NCBI RefSeq assembly: GCF_032854445.1
Contig: NC_088299.1
Location: forward strand, 8,222,324-8,286,323
Direction of reading: 5' to 3'
Length of the DNA: 64,000 bases
Source: Liolophura sinensis
Lineage: Eukaryota > Mollusca > Polyplacophora > Chitonida > Chitonidae
Shown here piece after piece: positions 43,511 to 54,960 of this stretch. A model generated the notes under the pieces. It searched no databases and was not told where the DNA came from. It saw nothing but the letters and a program-made list of their open reading frames with translations. Numbering within the stretch: position 1 is the stretch's first letter; the number at the start of each line of letters is the position of its first letter. A program made the position numbers and the translations under genes.

Positions 43511-46500
43511 ATGAAAATGGCTTCGGGAAGTTCCAAGTCTAAACTGAAAGTGTCGCCATCAGAAATGGATTCCGTGACATGTTCAATATGTTTAGATATA
43601 TACGAGAAGCCGATGAAAATAGCTTGTGGTCACAGGTTGGTATCTTTTGCTCTAGGATGATAAATTATCCGTTTTCTCTTGTGACCCTTCTCGCCACGAA
43701 AACCAATGTATACAAAGGCCCTCGGAGATAACTAAATGAAATGTGCGCAGCTGCATGTGTGACCCTTTTGGCTTTCTTTGTGTGGTTGTCTGTTTTAAAT
43801 AAGTGTTGAACTTAAAGGACGTATCATCCTTTTATGGTCACACGTTGTTAGTTTATTTCCAGGCGAAATGAATATGCAACTGGTTTCATTATAATCCTAT
43901 AACAGTTTCATTATTTTTTTTTCCTTTGATTTTAATCTTGAAAATGAAAATCGTTGTGTTTATTTTGGCTGTAACGGATATAGGAGTCACACGATTGTCT
44001 TCTCATGTAAGCTGGTTGTCAAGTCAAGGTGGCAATGTATTAGAATTGTAATGATCAGTTGTTTCAGACTTGTCTCAAACCAATGAACAGAACTCTCATT
44101 CAGGCACTTTGTGAGAGTTACAGAGAAAAATATTCACATAGTGTGCGACAGTCCATATAAAAGTGCTAAGTTAGCTGGCCCAGTATCCCCTGTGTAAAAT
44201 TTGTTGATGACATGAAAGCCCAAAACTGACAGGAAATATGCATATGAGGGCGTCTATTAAGAGATATAAAATATGCCTTGACATTGAAATTTTTCTTTGT
44301 TTATTTCATTTTTTAGGCATAACCTTTTTTTCATTTCTTTTCAAGACATAATCCTCATTTTTGAGTTCCTTTTCATGCATCCCTTAACTTTCTGTGTACC
44401 TTTTTCTTACCTCTGCGCTGTAACAACATTCGTTTGTGTTTACTCATGAAAGATACATAGTCAGACTCGATCCGTTCTGCCTTACCACCCCATATAACAT
44501 GTTGAGGACCCTCATTGGCCAAGTATATAATGGCGTCAGTTGATGGTTCATTGACCCGTTAACTAATGAGGCATAATGTTTTGATTTGGCCAAAGACTAC
44601 CATTAAGCCATTAAGCTTGTTCACGATGTCTCTGACAAAGACCTATAGTTTCCTCTAGACCCTTTCTGGTTTCCTCCATACAAAATCCTGACTACTGTCT
44701 TACATGCATATAGGAATGGCCTAAGCATGAATCAGATGATAAATAGATATAACACAACAGCGAATTTAACGTAACACAAGTGAGATTAGTTTCGGTAAAA
44801 ACAAGATTACTATAAAGCACGCAGAATGTAGTTTTATGTTACAGCAACGATGACATAACAGAAAGCATGATATAAGCCTTCGAGACTCATTGAAATGTTG
44901 AGAGATGCATTCAGTGTTTTTCAGCATAAGTAGAATTTTCATTAGGGCAAGGGTTTTTAAATTACCTGTTACGTTTATTTTGGACTTTCCAAATAAGCTT
45001 CACAAAATTAAAATCTCTTTTAAGAATAGGCTTTCAACTAGGTGTAGCTTGTGCTGCAATTCCAAAACTTGTTATTAACAATTTTTGCGGAGGTCCCACC
45101 TAAACACAGCTTACTTCTAAAATGCATCTTTTGAACAGGACAGTGACCTCAAGGGAGGTAATTTGGTGAAGCCCTATTAAGATAGCTGGAATGGCCTGAA
45201 GGGATTATCTGCAGCACAGTTGCCCTAGATTTGGATCAGTTCATTTACAACTGAATGGGTTGGTTCGACAGATGTTGCAGTTTAGCTGCCGTTACTCACA
45301 CTAAATATAACCTTTCATTGAGGTGGATGTGAAATTTTCATAACAATGAACCACATGTGGTGTGTTTTAAAAGGCTGTGTTTTTGATGTTACTGAGTGTG
45401 TGCTTATTATAGACATTTAATAGAAATACATACAATGTAGCTGTTTTGACATTACAATAAAGTGTTTTTCTACGTGGTTTACAAATAGCATGAGAAAAGC
45501 ATAAATAAAATTGGTGGTGTTTGTTGTAATCACATGGTTTGGGGGGTATGTTGTAGTGTAAAAAGTAGGATGCAGAATTGCGAAAGCAAAAGTAATACAG
45601 AAGTAGCAAAAAATGTAGAGACTGGAAGTTTTGTTGAATATGGCACTGGGGTATATGCTGCATTGAGTTAATGCTTGTCTTTCGATCTCTACTAGGATGC
45701 TCAAAGTGTTGCAATAATCCCCCCGGCTTCCATAAGTGGTCTCAAGAAGTTTGCTGATCACTTGCACATTCCATGAAATAAACGTGCAATAAATATATAC
45801 ACCTTAAGATTGCTCTACGCGAAAAAAGTCGGGTGTGTGAAAGTTTGTGTTTTTACCAAAGCATGATGATTTACTCTGGATATTTAAAACTGATTTACCT
45901 CTGTGCAGGTAAGAAATTGCTATTGGACAATTCGTTTTTATCTCTCACCTTTATTAGGTTGTATTATAGTTTTATATACTGTATGTTTATATATATAGTA
46001 ATAGTGAGTTTAACGTTGCTCTGTATCTTTTGCAGATTTTGTGAACATTGTATAAAGCCGTATAGTTCGCTCTCTCAGCCACAGTGCCCGCTATGTCGTC
46101 AACTTTTTGACCCAAAGTCCACCCGGAAAGACAGTGATCTGAAGAAATTTATCAGTTCTAGCAAAGGACAGTGTACATGGTGTGGGAAAGAGGTACGTGC
46201 TGTGCCACCTGTTACAGGCTTCTGAAAGCTGTGTTCCCATGTTGTGAGAAGTGAAGTATGTTTTTTTTTTTTTTGTTTGATTGGTATTTATTGGCACCCT
46301 TGAGAAACATTCATTTTTTGGATGGCAATTTATTGGCAGAAGAAACCAGAGCGCCAGGAGTAAATTACTGCTCTTTTCCAGGTACTGGTACTTGAGAAAC
46401 TTCCTAAAGCAAAATTGGAAGTGGCTGGATTTGAACCTGCAACATCTTTGTCAGAAATTGATCAACTGCAGCGAAAATGCTTCAGACACTAAGACTAATG

Positions 46501-49500
46501 AGTCATAAAAGATTAACTTACACTGCAAGGGTTCTCACTAGTTATAAATGTAGTTCTGGTCTTGATTTAGTAAGTTGACATAATTAAAAAAATATACAGG
46601 TAGGCCCTACTCTAATTGTTCAACTTTTCCATCCACCAGTACAGCCAATATTTTGCAACATTCCGAGAGAAATATGGGGTGTAGTGAAATAATCTGCATA
46701 GAAAAAAATTATTTTTGGTGTAATTTTCATAATAATTGAATGCATAAATTTCAATGACGAAAGTGTTGCAGAGATTCAAGAGATGAAGACTTACAGTAAG
46801 TGAAAAAGTGCCGTATGTCTTGTCATACAGTACAAGTAGTTCTGCAGGGTATAATGTGAAAAAAAAAAATGATATTCGACTGGTTTTCTCACATCAGGAT
46901 GCATTACTTACTTTGAATTTAGTCATACATAGCTATGTTCCCGTAAAGAATAGATGCTCATATTATGTGCCATCTGAGACCCGATAAAAAGTAACATACA
47001 TTTAATGTCTCAATATATGATTAATGTCTGTTCATTTCTGTTCACCACTTCGTCTTCATTTTTACAGATGAGTCTGTCCAAACTTCGATCTCATTCATCG
47101 TCTTGTTCTAAAATGGACAAATCTGTTCCCCATTTTCAACCAGTGGCACACACAAGCCAGCCCATCCCAAAGTAAGTCTTCCATAAAGCTTCTTTTAAAT
47201 TTTGCATAAAAACATGTATCTGTTGAATCTGAGCTTTAGATGTGGTGTAATTTGAGGCACAGATGTTATGTGATGGCAAGGGATGTACCAAACCACTCCA
47301 CGTTTCAGTGCCCATACTGTGGCCTGACTTTTTGGTGTTGTTGCTTTTCAGCGATGTACCAAACCACTCCACGTTTCAGTGCCCATACTGTGGTCTGACT
47401 TTTTGGTGTTGTTGTTTTTCGGTGATGTACCAAACCACTCCACGTTTCAGTGCCCATACTGTGGTCTGACTTTTTGGTGTTGTTGCTTTTCAGCGATGTA
47501 CCAAACCACTCCACGTTTCAGTGCCCATACTGTGGTCTGACTTTTTGGTGTTGTTGTTTTTCAGCGATGTACCAAACCACTCCACGTTTCAGTGCCCATA
47601 CTGTGGTCTGACTTTTTGGTGTTGTTGTTTTTCAGTGATGTACCAAACCACTCCACGTTTCAGTGCCCATACTGTGGTCTGACTTTTTGGTGTTGTTGTT
47701 TTTCAGCGATGTACCAAACCACTCCACGTTTCAGTGCCCATACTGTGGTCTGACTTTTTGGTGTTGTTGTTTTTCAGCGATGTACCAAACCGCTCCACGT
47801 TTCAGTGCCCATACTGTGGTCTGAAGAACCTTGATACTCATGGCCTTGTAAAGCACTGTAATGAACAACATCAGAGTGGACCATCTCAACTTGTAAGCTT
47901 TTTTTATTAAATATCTACTTGCATATACATTGTACATCATATTGTACTAGATTATAAGGTAAGTTTTATTATTAAAATTTCCTCAAAGTTCGCCCATGAA
48001 TAAGTTGCACAGTTTACTTCATGTTGAGAGTGGTATTGATCTTAGAAAAGTGTTTGGAGATTTGTTTGGAAGGTAGGATGATGCCCTGCTGGAGTTTTAA
48101 GACCAAAAATAATCATTATGACATATTCTTGCTTGTAAAAAAGCTCTTTCTTAGCGCTTATTTTGGAGTTTGAACCAAAGACTTTTTGGCCTGTAATTGC
48201 CTTTCTAAAGCCAGATCGAAATGGTTATTCCCATGGGCTCTGTTTTTTTGATAGCCTGGTCATAATTTATGCGTGTTTTGCATCCATTTGTTGGGTGTAG
48301 CATATGCTTTTTAGTCATGCCAGTCTTACCCCATGTTCAAATTGAATTGTCTGAATCGAAAATTATTTGATGTCAGCTTACATGTACTTGAATGGTAATA
48401 AACTAGTCATACAGCGGTACTGTAATATGAAATGTTCTGTTGCTGAAGATCAAAGATTTGTCTGGCTCTGAAATTCATTAACATGCTGACACTATTTTTT
48501 TTTTCAATATTTTGTAATACACGTCCTATTTGTTTGGTGATCCGTCACCCTACAAAATGTACACTTAACATAGTATGTTAAAACTCTGAAACTCATTGGC
48601 ATGTTGAATTTGAATCTTTAATATATATCTGTATACATTTTAGGCTTTCAGACTTATCTCATTTGTTCAGTAAACAATTATCGTAATGTAAAATAGGGGC
48701 CTTGATACCAAAGCTAGAAATTTGTGCTTTATGTAAAGCTGTGAAACACATCAACATATTGGATTTGAAACCTTGATTTTTTGGTAATTTATTTTTGGCT
48801 TTTCAGACATGTCCAATTTGTTCAGCCATGCCTTGGGGTGACCCCAACAGGAAGAGCAGCAACTTTATACAACACCTAAATCTGAGACATAAATTTGAAT
48901 ATGATACATTTGTGGTGAGTAATTAAACCTATAAAATTTATTGAACTCTGTTGTCGTTAAAGGTAAAAACAGTTCTGCTGTAGCAAATGACTTGTGAAAA
49001 ATGTTAGGCAGCCTTTGTTGACGTTATTAATGTACCAATCACTTATCTCACCGTAGCTCAGAGGCACAAATGAAACCTTCTTCATTTAGAAAGTTCACAA
49101 ATGTTCAGCTCCTCATTTTTCTCCATTGTTGATGTACTGGTACATGTACTTTAAAAAGCTTTTCGTGAAACTTTTTCCAGACCCCCCATGTTATAATAAA
49201 TGTGGTCAATAATTAATAGTTGCTTAACATTTATGACGGGTTGTTGAAACACAGTAGGACATTTTTTTACCTTTAGCAAAAAAAAGCTCGAATTCGAAAT
49301 TCCCCTATTATAACCGTTTCATAATCAGGATAAACAGCCCTGGACCACGGTATACAGGTGTATTATGACTCATTAAAACGCTGCCTCTCCACGACTATCA
49401 GATCCTTGACAAATGAGGTTGCATGTTCAAATCCAGCACTTGCTGTATTGGCTGTGGCTTTAAGTTATTTATTTATTTGATTGGTGTTTTATGCCATACT

Positions 49501-50644
49501 CAAGAATATTTCACTTATACAAAGGTGGCCAGCATTATGGTGGGTGGAAACCAGGCAGAGCCCAGGGAAAACCCACAACCATCCACAGGCTGGTTAGCAC
49601 ACCAGCACGGCACAATAACCCAGGAGCCCCTTACCCCTTGCAGTGAGCTCATGCTGACTTCCTCTCCAGGCATACTTGAGAAGGTGTGCAGCAACCTGGG
49701 GATGGTCATGGGTATCCCCTGGGTTCTACCTCCTAACATAATGCTGGCCGCCTTCGTATAAGTATTCTTGAGTACGGTGCAAAACACCAATCAAATAAAT
49801 AAATAAATATTTTTTGTAAAACATCAGTGAATATAGCATTAAACAACAATGAAATAAATAAATCATACTTTTTATTTTTTATCACCACATACATATATAT
49901 ATATAGATGTCGGATGGGCATAAAAAAATGGGCCATAGTTTGATGCTGCATTGCTCCAGTATCCTTTGTTCAAACCCTTTCAAACTTTAGCTATTGAAAT
50001 GACATAATTTTGTTAATATACTGATCAATTTTCAAGGTCATAGCTTGAGTAGTCTGTACACAGGGTAGAATGAAAACTCAAAAACGCACATTCCGGTGAC
50101 CCACATTGCATCACCTGTCAGGTGTCATGAGTAGGGCACATGCTGCACCTGTGTGACACGCATCAAGGACTGCTGGGAAAAAAATTACTCTTAAGGAGAT
50201 TTGGGACTCAATCAGTTCATGGAAGAAACGTTTGCGCGCCGTCTACCAAGAAGATGGAGGACCAATTGATCACCTTTTCAAGTAAAACAAAGTAGCACAT
50301 TTTGAAATGTCAGGAATATGCGTTTTTGACTCTGTTTTGATTTTGGTCCCATGAACAGAAATCTTAAAGGACGAAATTGAAATTTGCTCTGTATTCTTAG
50401 GACATAATGGGTTTTGAGTGTGTAAATTTTTAGAAGCTGACGTAAGAGGGTTTCGGAGATATTGAATGTCAAAGTATGGCCCATTTTTTTTATGCCCACT
50501 CGATATATATGTTGGAAAAACTGCTGCTCTCAGCATTTAGCGCAAAACCATGTTTTTTTTTTTCACCGTTTGTTGTAGGACTTTGCTCAGGACGATGACA
50601 CAATGCTGCAGGCAGCATTACAGGCATCATTACAGGAATTGTAA
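43511..50644 (+). CDS. RING/zinc-finger/UIM E3 ubiquitin ligase, RNF114/RNF166 group
   Basis: Exons from the conserved start are 43511-43635, 46036-46192, 47068-47171, 47778-47892, 48807-48914 and 50579-50644, in phase, giving 224 residues, which suits a family of about 230. The product is expected to ubiquitinate substrates in the cytosol or nucleus. It contains a C3HC4 RING ([19 protein letters not shown] then FCEHCIKPY and CPLCR, residues about 24-65), a C2HC finger ([20 protein letters not shown]), two C2H2-type fingers ([20 protein letters not shown] and [13 protein letters not shown] to HLNLRH, then FEYDTFV) and a C-terminal ubiquitin-interacting motif ([16 protein letters not shown]). 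ATG codons at 43511 and 43517 are both possible; the exon is open upstream to 43397. A donor-like site at 50641 (GAATT|GTAAGT) with an acceptor at 51335 would change the last residues from EL to EFS. Which paralogue it is cannot be settled by eye. Confidence 0.92.
46270..46505 (-). mobile_element. Old SINE-like remnant in an RNF intron
   Basis: It begins on the left with 'tttgattggtatttattggc' like the SINE tail side, and on the right holds 'ggatttgaacctgcaacat', a reversed Pol III B box. It probably belongs to the longer SINE variant seen at 59593. Confidence 0.55.
47282..47825 (+). repeat. Tandem array of eight 71-bp units built from an exon start plus its 3' splice site
   Basis: 'gatgtaccaaac' starts at 47282, 47353, 47424, 47495, 47566, 47637, 47708 and 47779, exactly 71 bases apart. 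Each unit has 47 bases matching the start of the RNF exon at 47778, followed by 24 bases matching the end of the intron before it. The last unit is the real exon start. Six of the seven internal junctions end in CAG; the one at 47420-47422 reads CGG. Units differ by only a few bases. Confidence 0.97.
47970..48105. repeat. Repeat family A, copy in an RNF intron (reverse)
   Basis: Contains 'gttcgcccatgaataag', 'gatcttagaaaagtg' and 'gatttgtttggaaggtagga', colinear with the copy at 21657. The left terminus is eroded. Confidence 0.55.
49466..49589 (-). mobile_element. SINE fragment, left member of an inverted pair
   Basis: Tail half only, from 'tatttatttatttgattggt' to 'cccacaaccatccacagg', where it meets the next copy in opposite orientation. 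Confidence 0.88.
49590..49804 (+). mobile_element. SINE, right member of an inverted pair
   Basis: It starts in the head ('ctggttagcacaccagcac'), loses part of the B-box region ('gcagtgagctcatgctgac') and ends ACACCAATCAAATAAATAAA. Together with the copy on its left it forms a long interrupted inverted repeat in an RNF intron. Confidence 0.88.
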
Positions 50645-53330
50645 GTCAACACTATCCAGATGTTTATATGCCCTGAAATTTTGAAATCATGTCTATAAAT
50701 GAATGTTGCTGCAGGCATCATTACAGGAATTGTAAGTCAACACAACCTGATGTGCCCAAAGTGCCCATTTTAGCAAAACTTTGTGAATACCTTTTTTTTG
50801 TGTGTGTGTAGCTCTAGACCCTTTGCGCAAAGTGAGTTCACAAAAGTACAACTTTTTATTTTTAAATTGGGTCTGTATCGAATGTTTATTGAACGTAAAC
50901 AAATGCATTCCTTGTTATAAAGGATGCATTAAAATGGACTACAAAATGAAGAGAGAAAGGGTTTAAGGAAAATTTTTACAACCCAATAAGAAAGCTGAGA
51001 ACTTTTTCTATTTGTATATGTTAGGCCATATTATATACACCATATTAAAGCAATACAGAATTTATTTTGATTGGCTAGTGTGCGGGAAAGGCAAGTCTAG
51101 GCTACCCCTAGCTGAGGCTGACTTTTATGTATGGCAGATTTATTCAAGTGTGACCAAGGCTGCAGGATTTAACCCAGGATACCGTATCTTCACTGTCATC
51201 CAATCAGCTTCGCTTCTGTTTAAGAAATAAGAGCCAAGCGTTTCATATCCGTTAACATAGCCCCACAAAACCCAAGCCAGTTATTTCCCTGTGCTGTGGA
51301 ATTCACCGTTCATGATGTACTATTTTTACTTTCAGTTCTTAACGTGGAGGATGACAGGTTGAAGTATAAGGTGGTTATCTCTGGGCCATCATCTTAACAT
51401 CTGCCCAAGGTTGTTAAAGAATATAGTCATACATCTTAACATAAGTACATAAACAGCTTAAAAATTCAATGGAGAAATGCAAGTTTTAAGCTGTGTTACA
51501 TAGTTTTTGTTTTTTGTTTTATGTCACAGTTTTCATGTGGAACACATAAGTACCTGTATTTACTCCCAACACATCAACCAAATGTTGCCTGAAAAGGTAC
51601 TTGTATATCTTATTCTCCACAGAGCAGCTGTAACAATCAATTTTCCTGGTTTGTATCAGTCTTTTTTTAGTTTGTTTTCATAGCTTACATGTATGCTAGT
51701 GGGGAAGAAATTTAGTGAATCTTTTTTTAGGGTTTTGTTGATTCTGAATGTTTGCTTTTATTATGATATGATTTTAGAGACTGTGTAGAGGAAGTATTTA
51801 ATTATATAATGAACCACACTACTTCCTTTGTTATTATTGAAATGTTGATACTGGTAGCAAGATAACGTGTGATGCTAGAACACATTTTGTGTATACCTCC
51901 TGGTCTGCATTGTAGTCTCTTGTTTGTACACGATTATGTGGGATTGATTTGTTTTATTCTCCTTATTCATATTTTTTATGACCAAATCAGTTTAATGTAA
52001 GAATGAAAATCTTGAATTGTCTTCTGGGACATGTGTTTCATGAATCATGTGTTAAACATGTAATTGTCTCAATTGTCTAAAATGTCAAAATCATACTATC
52101 TTCAGTGTTTCTGACAGGTTAGGTGTTTGTACAATATGTAATATATAAATAGACCATAAGCCCAGTATTAGAGATAGATTTGTAATGCGAACCTAGTCAC
52201 ATTAATCACCAATATGTCCCATATATAGGCCTGTGTGTAGTTTTAGAGTTCCTTTGAATCAGGAATCAGGAAGAAAAGATTCCACATTTAATGTTAATAT
52301 TCCTGTGATTTCTATACACTGTTTTATTTAATATGATAGCATATGAAAATATAATATCTGAGGCACTTCTACAGCTTCACCTTGGTATACACATGAGTGT
52401 AGCTTGGGTAGAGAGAGTATATCAGTTTGAAACAGTAAAATGGGTGCACTGTTTTGTAAAAAAGAAAGCATAAAAGGAATGGAAGCAGTAAAGAATTTTC
52501 TCTATGAACTTTAACTTGTTTTTTTTTTATATAGCAGTATAGATAGCTGTACAATGATCATTGCATCTTTGAAGTTACATATTCTTCTGGTCTTGTCCTA
52601 AGTAATGAAAGATTGACATCCCCTATGCACTTTTAACAAGCATTGCAATAATGAGACAAATTTTCAGTGCTTTTATAATTCAAGGTTTTTAACATGAGAA
52701 AACTTAGATAAAAGTTTTAACTCAGAAGTGATTGTGAATTATAAAGCCACATTGTGATATTACTTAATTGTTTGTGGATCATTACCTAAGGCTCTTGCTG
52801 CCTAAAGCTTAGTGCTGTCATTTTTATGGGTTTTTTTGGGTTTTTTTCATTTGTTTCGAATTTATCTCTGAACTGTATGTGAAAGTATTGTATAGCTTAC
52901 TCTGTCTAGTATTTGTATAAAACTCTAAAAATGTATTATAATGCAAACAAAGTGTAACAAAAACACAATAATATTATAAAGCTTCCAATGTGAATCACTA
53001 CAAATATTGGTCTTTGTCTTTTAGTCTCTCATGGTTTCAGCACACAGATCTAATTAGTCAGCTAAAGTTAAAGTCCAGCTCATACTGACTTCAGATCCTG
53101 TTGTCTTATCGTCTCCTTGGTTTAAGGAGAGTTTCTGATACCCAGTATATTGGTTACCACTGACTATGAACAGTAAACATTGTAAATGTAAGTAATTTTG
53201 CAAGTGGAAATACACCGAGATTGTGTATTATGGTGTACTGGGCTATTTCAAAATGGTTCTTGGTTTTTTTAGCGCAAGGGGAGATCACTCTCACAGACCT
53301 TCCATTCACAGAGTAGCCTCCCATTGTCCA
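50645..53330. other. Probable RNF 3' end and following spacer
   Basis: It begins with a partial copy of the end of the preceding exon (50702-50740). An acceptor at 51335 starts a possible non-coding last exon. From there to about 53000 the sequence is AT-rich without recognised SINEs, which would suit a long 3' UTR. No coding frame is supported. Confidence 0.4.
51060..51225. repeat. Repeat family D, copy 2
   Basis: 'gcaggatttaacccaggata' and 'cactgtcatccaatcagc' match the copy at 42185 in order. Confidence 0.5.
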
Positions 53331-53344
53331 CCCCTTACTGAAAC

Positions 53345-53575
53345 GCGCACATCAACTTCTCACTCAGTGGATGATTTGCAATGGCAGCCATCTTTCAGGT
53401 AAGTTTGTGTATATTGCCCATTGTATGCCCTTACTAACCAAGGGCCTCTGTCCGGCTTATAACACCTCTAACAACAGACACCCAGTGGGCGATACACAAA
53501 CTTACCTCAAAGATGGCAGCCATTGCAAACCGACAAATCGAAGTGTGAACGCGGCTTCACCATTATCTTCATTCC
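53345..53575. repeat. Foldback element (interrupted inverted repeat)
   Basis: 'gcaatggcagccatcttt' followed by 'aggtaagtttgtgtat' at 53378-53414 is repeated in reverse complement at about 53495-53529, with about 80 bases between. Similarity extends more weakly outwards. It may be a small non-autonomous transposon. Confidence 0.6.
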
Positions 53576-53814
53576 ACTGTATCGGTTCATGAAATCTCAC
53601 CCTTTCGGTCCATGAAAATGACCGGCCTACGTGTTGCAGTCTTGCTTGGCGCTCTGCACTGACATGCTAGAACAAAGAGACCAGGAGTGGTGAGTGGGAG
53701 GTGTCAGTATAATGTGACTTGGTTAAATGGGCTGTCATGCCTGATGTCTGAGGCATTTGGTGACATGGACTCGCCCTGCAACGAGACTACGCTCTATATA
53801 TGCTTCCGTAATGA

Positions 53815-53880
53815 TTCCAAGTCGTCATATGACTGAAAAATTGTTAAGTAGCCTAAGACGTTAAAACCCAAGCATACATT
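53815..53880 (-). repeat. Fragment of a dispersed repeat shared with 18926
   Basis: Read on the minus strand it contains 'tgcttgggttttaacgtc' then 'cttaacaatttttcagtcat'. The first part matches 18935-18956. I recall this sequence type from mollusc genomes. Confidence 0.45.
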
Positions 53881-53950
53881 GACATATACACCCACACATA
53901 CACACATTCCTTCCACTTTAGTCTAGCTGTAGGCCTATATAGGCTTTTAT

Positions 53951-54960
53951 GTGTACTCAAACAGGTCAACGTTAGCCTACATTAACGTCAGAAGCAATAA
54001 GGCTTTCTTTAGTTCTTCTCTTTATAAAGGTTACCACACATGGGATGTTACATTATTTATTGAATTACTTGAATTTCTCATTAATAACATCTATGTGAAA
54101 TTCGAGGATACCATTTATTTATTTATTTATTTGATTGGTGTTTTACGCCGTACTCAAGAATATTTCACTTATACGACGGCGGTCGGAGAGGAAGCCAGCA
54201 TGAGCTGGACTTGAACTCACAGCGACCGCATTGGTGAGAGACTCCTGGGTCACTACGCTGCGCTATTGTGCTAACCAACTGAGGATACCATACCGGGATA
54301 CCATTTACCAACAGTGCATAGATATTCCATTGGGTACCAATTGTGCTCCTCATTTGGTAGACCTATTCCTGTTTTCATATGAATACGACTTTATGCAGAA
54401 ATTACTTAAAAGTAATATCTTTAAAGCTCGATCCTTTTCATTTACCAAGCGGTATAATGATGATCTACTGGCGTTAAATAACACCCATATTGCTGAAGCG
54501 GTGAAGGAAATCTATCCGCCTTCATTGGATTTAAAGGAGACGACAGATAGTCCTGATGGTACATCTTACAGATCTATATTTGTACAAAGACGACCAAGGT
54601 CTCCTTTCACGCCGCCTTTAGGACAAAAGAGAAAATTTCGATTTTGATATTGTAAATTATCCTTATTTGGATAGCAATATACCAAAGGGTCCCGCAAACA
54701 TATCTCACCTTGTAGCATTTGTCAGATCTTGCGTTAATTGTGATGACTTTAATCTGCGTCACAAGTTGCTAGTTCAAAAACTAGTTTGTCAAGGATACTC
54801 CACCAAACGCCTTCATTCTAAGTTTCTCAAATTTTACAATGAGTATAACATTCTCGTTGGCAGGTATGGACAGAGCGTTCAGAATCTGGCGATCTGCATT
54901 GTGATCAACCACATAGACGGCGCTATTATCACTATGTACATAGCTTTTATACAGACCAGT
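53951..54960 (+). pseudogene. Reverse transcriptase fragment, broken, interrupted by a SINE
   Basis: The frame before the SINE (WDVTLFIELLEFLINNIYVKFED) continues after it (TIYQQCIDIPLGTNCAPHL, DLFLFSYEYDF, FTKRYNDDLLALNN, IYPPSLDLKETT). It then shifts frame before DKRENFDFDIVNYPYLDSNIP and ends around KFYNEYNILVGRYGQSV. IPLGTNCAP and the Y-x-D-D box are reverse transcriptase motifs. The wider set (F-x-Y-x-D-D plus LYDKR and NFP-like stretches) resembles retroelement proteins common in marine invertebrates and fish. The class, perhaps Penelope-like, is not certain. A frameshift lies between about 54575 and 54625, and both ends of the element are missing, so it is dead. Confidence 0.8.
54115..54280 (-). 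mobile_element. SINE with large internal deletion and 11-bp target duplication, inside the RT fragment
   Basis: Tail and head are intact but the centre is lost at 'cggcggtcggagagg'. GAGGATACCAT flanks it at 54104-54114 and 54281-54291. Just after the right duplication, 'accgggataccat' repeats part of it again. Confidence 0.93.

Noticed and set aside
45367-45767. Overlapping minus-strand frames of about 115 codons in an RNF intron
   Set aside because: Two frames are open together, composition is AT-driven, and no domain or splice structure is seen.
47136-47514. Minus- and plus-strand frames within the 71-bp array
   Set aside because: Shadows of the tandem repeat; only the last unit is coding, on the plus strand.
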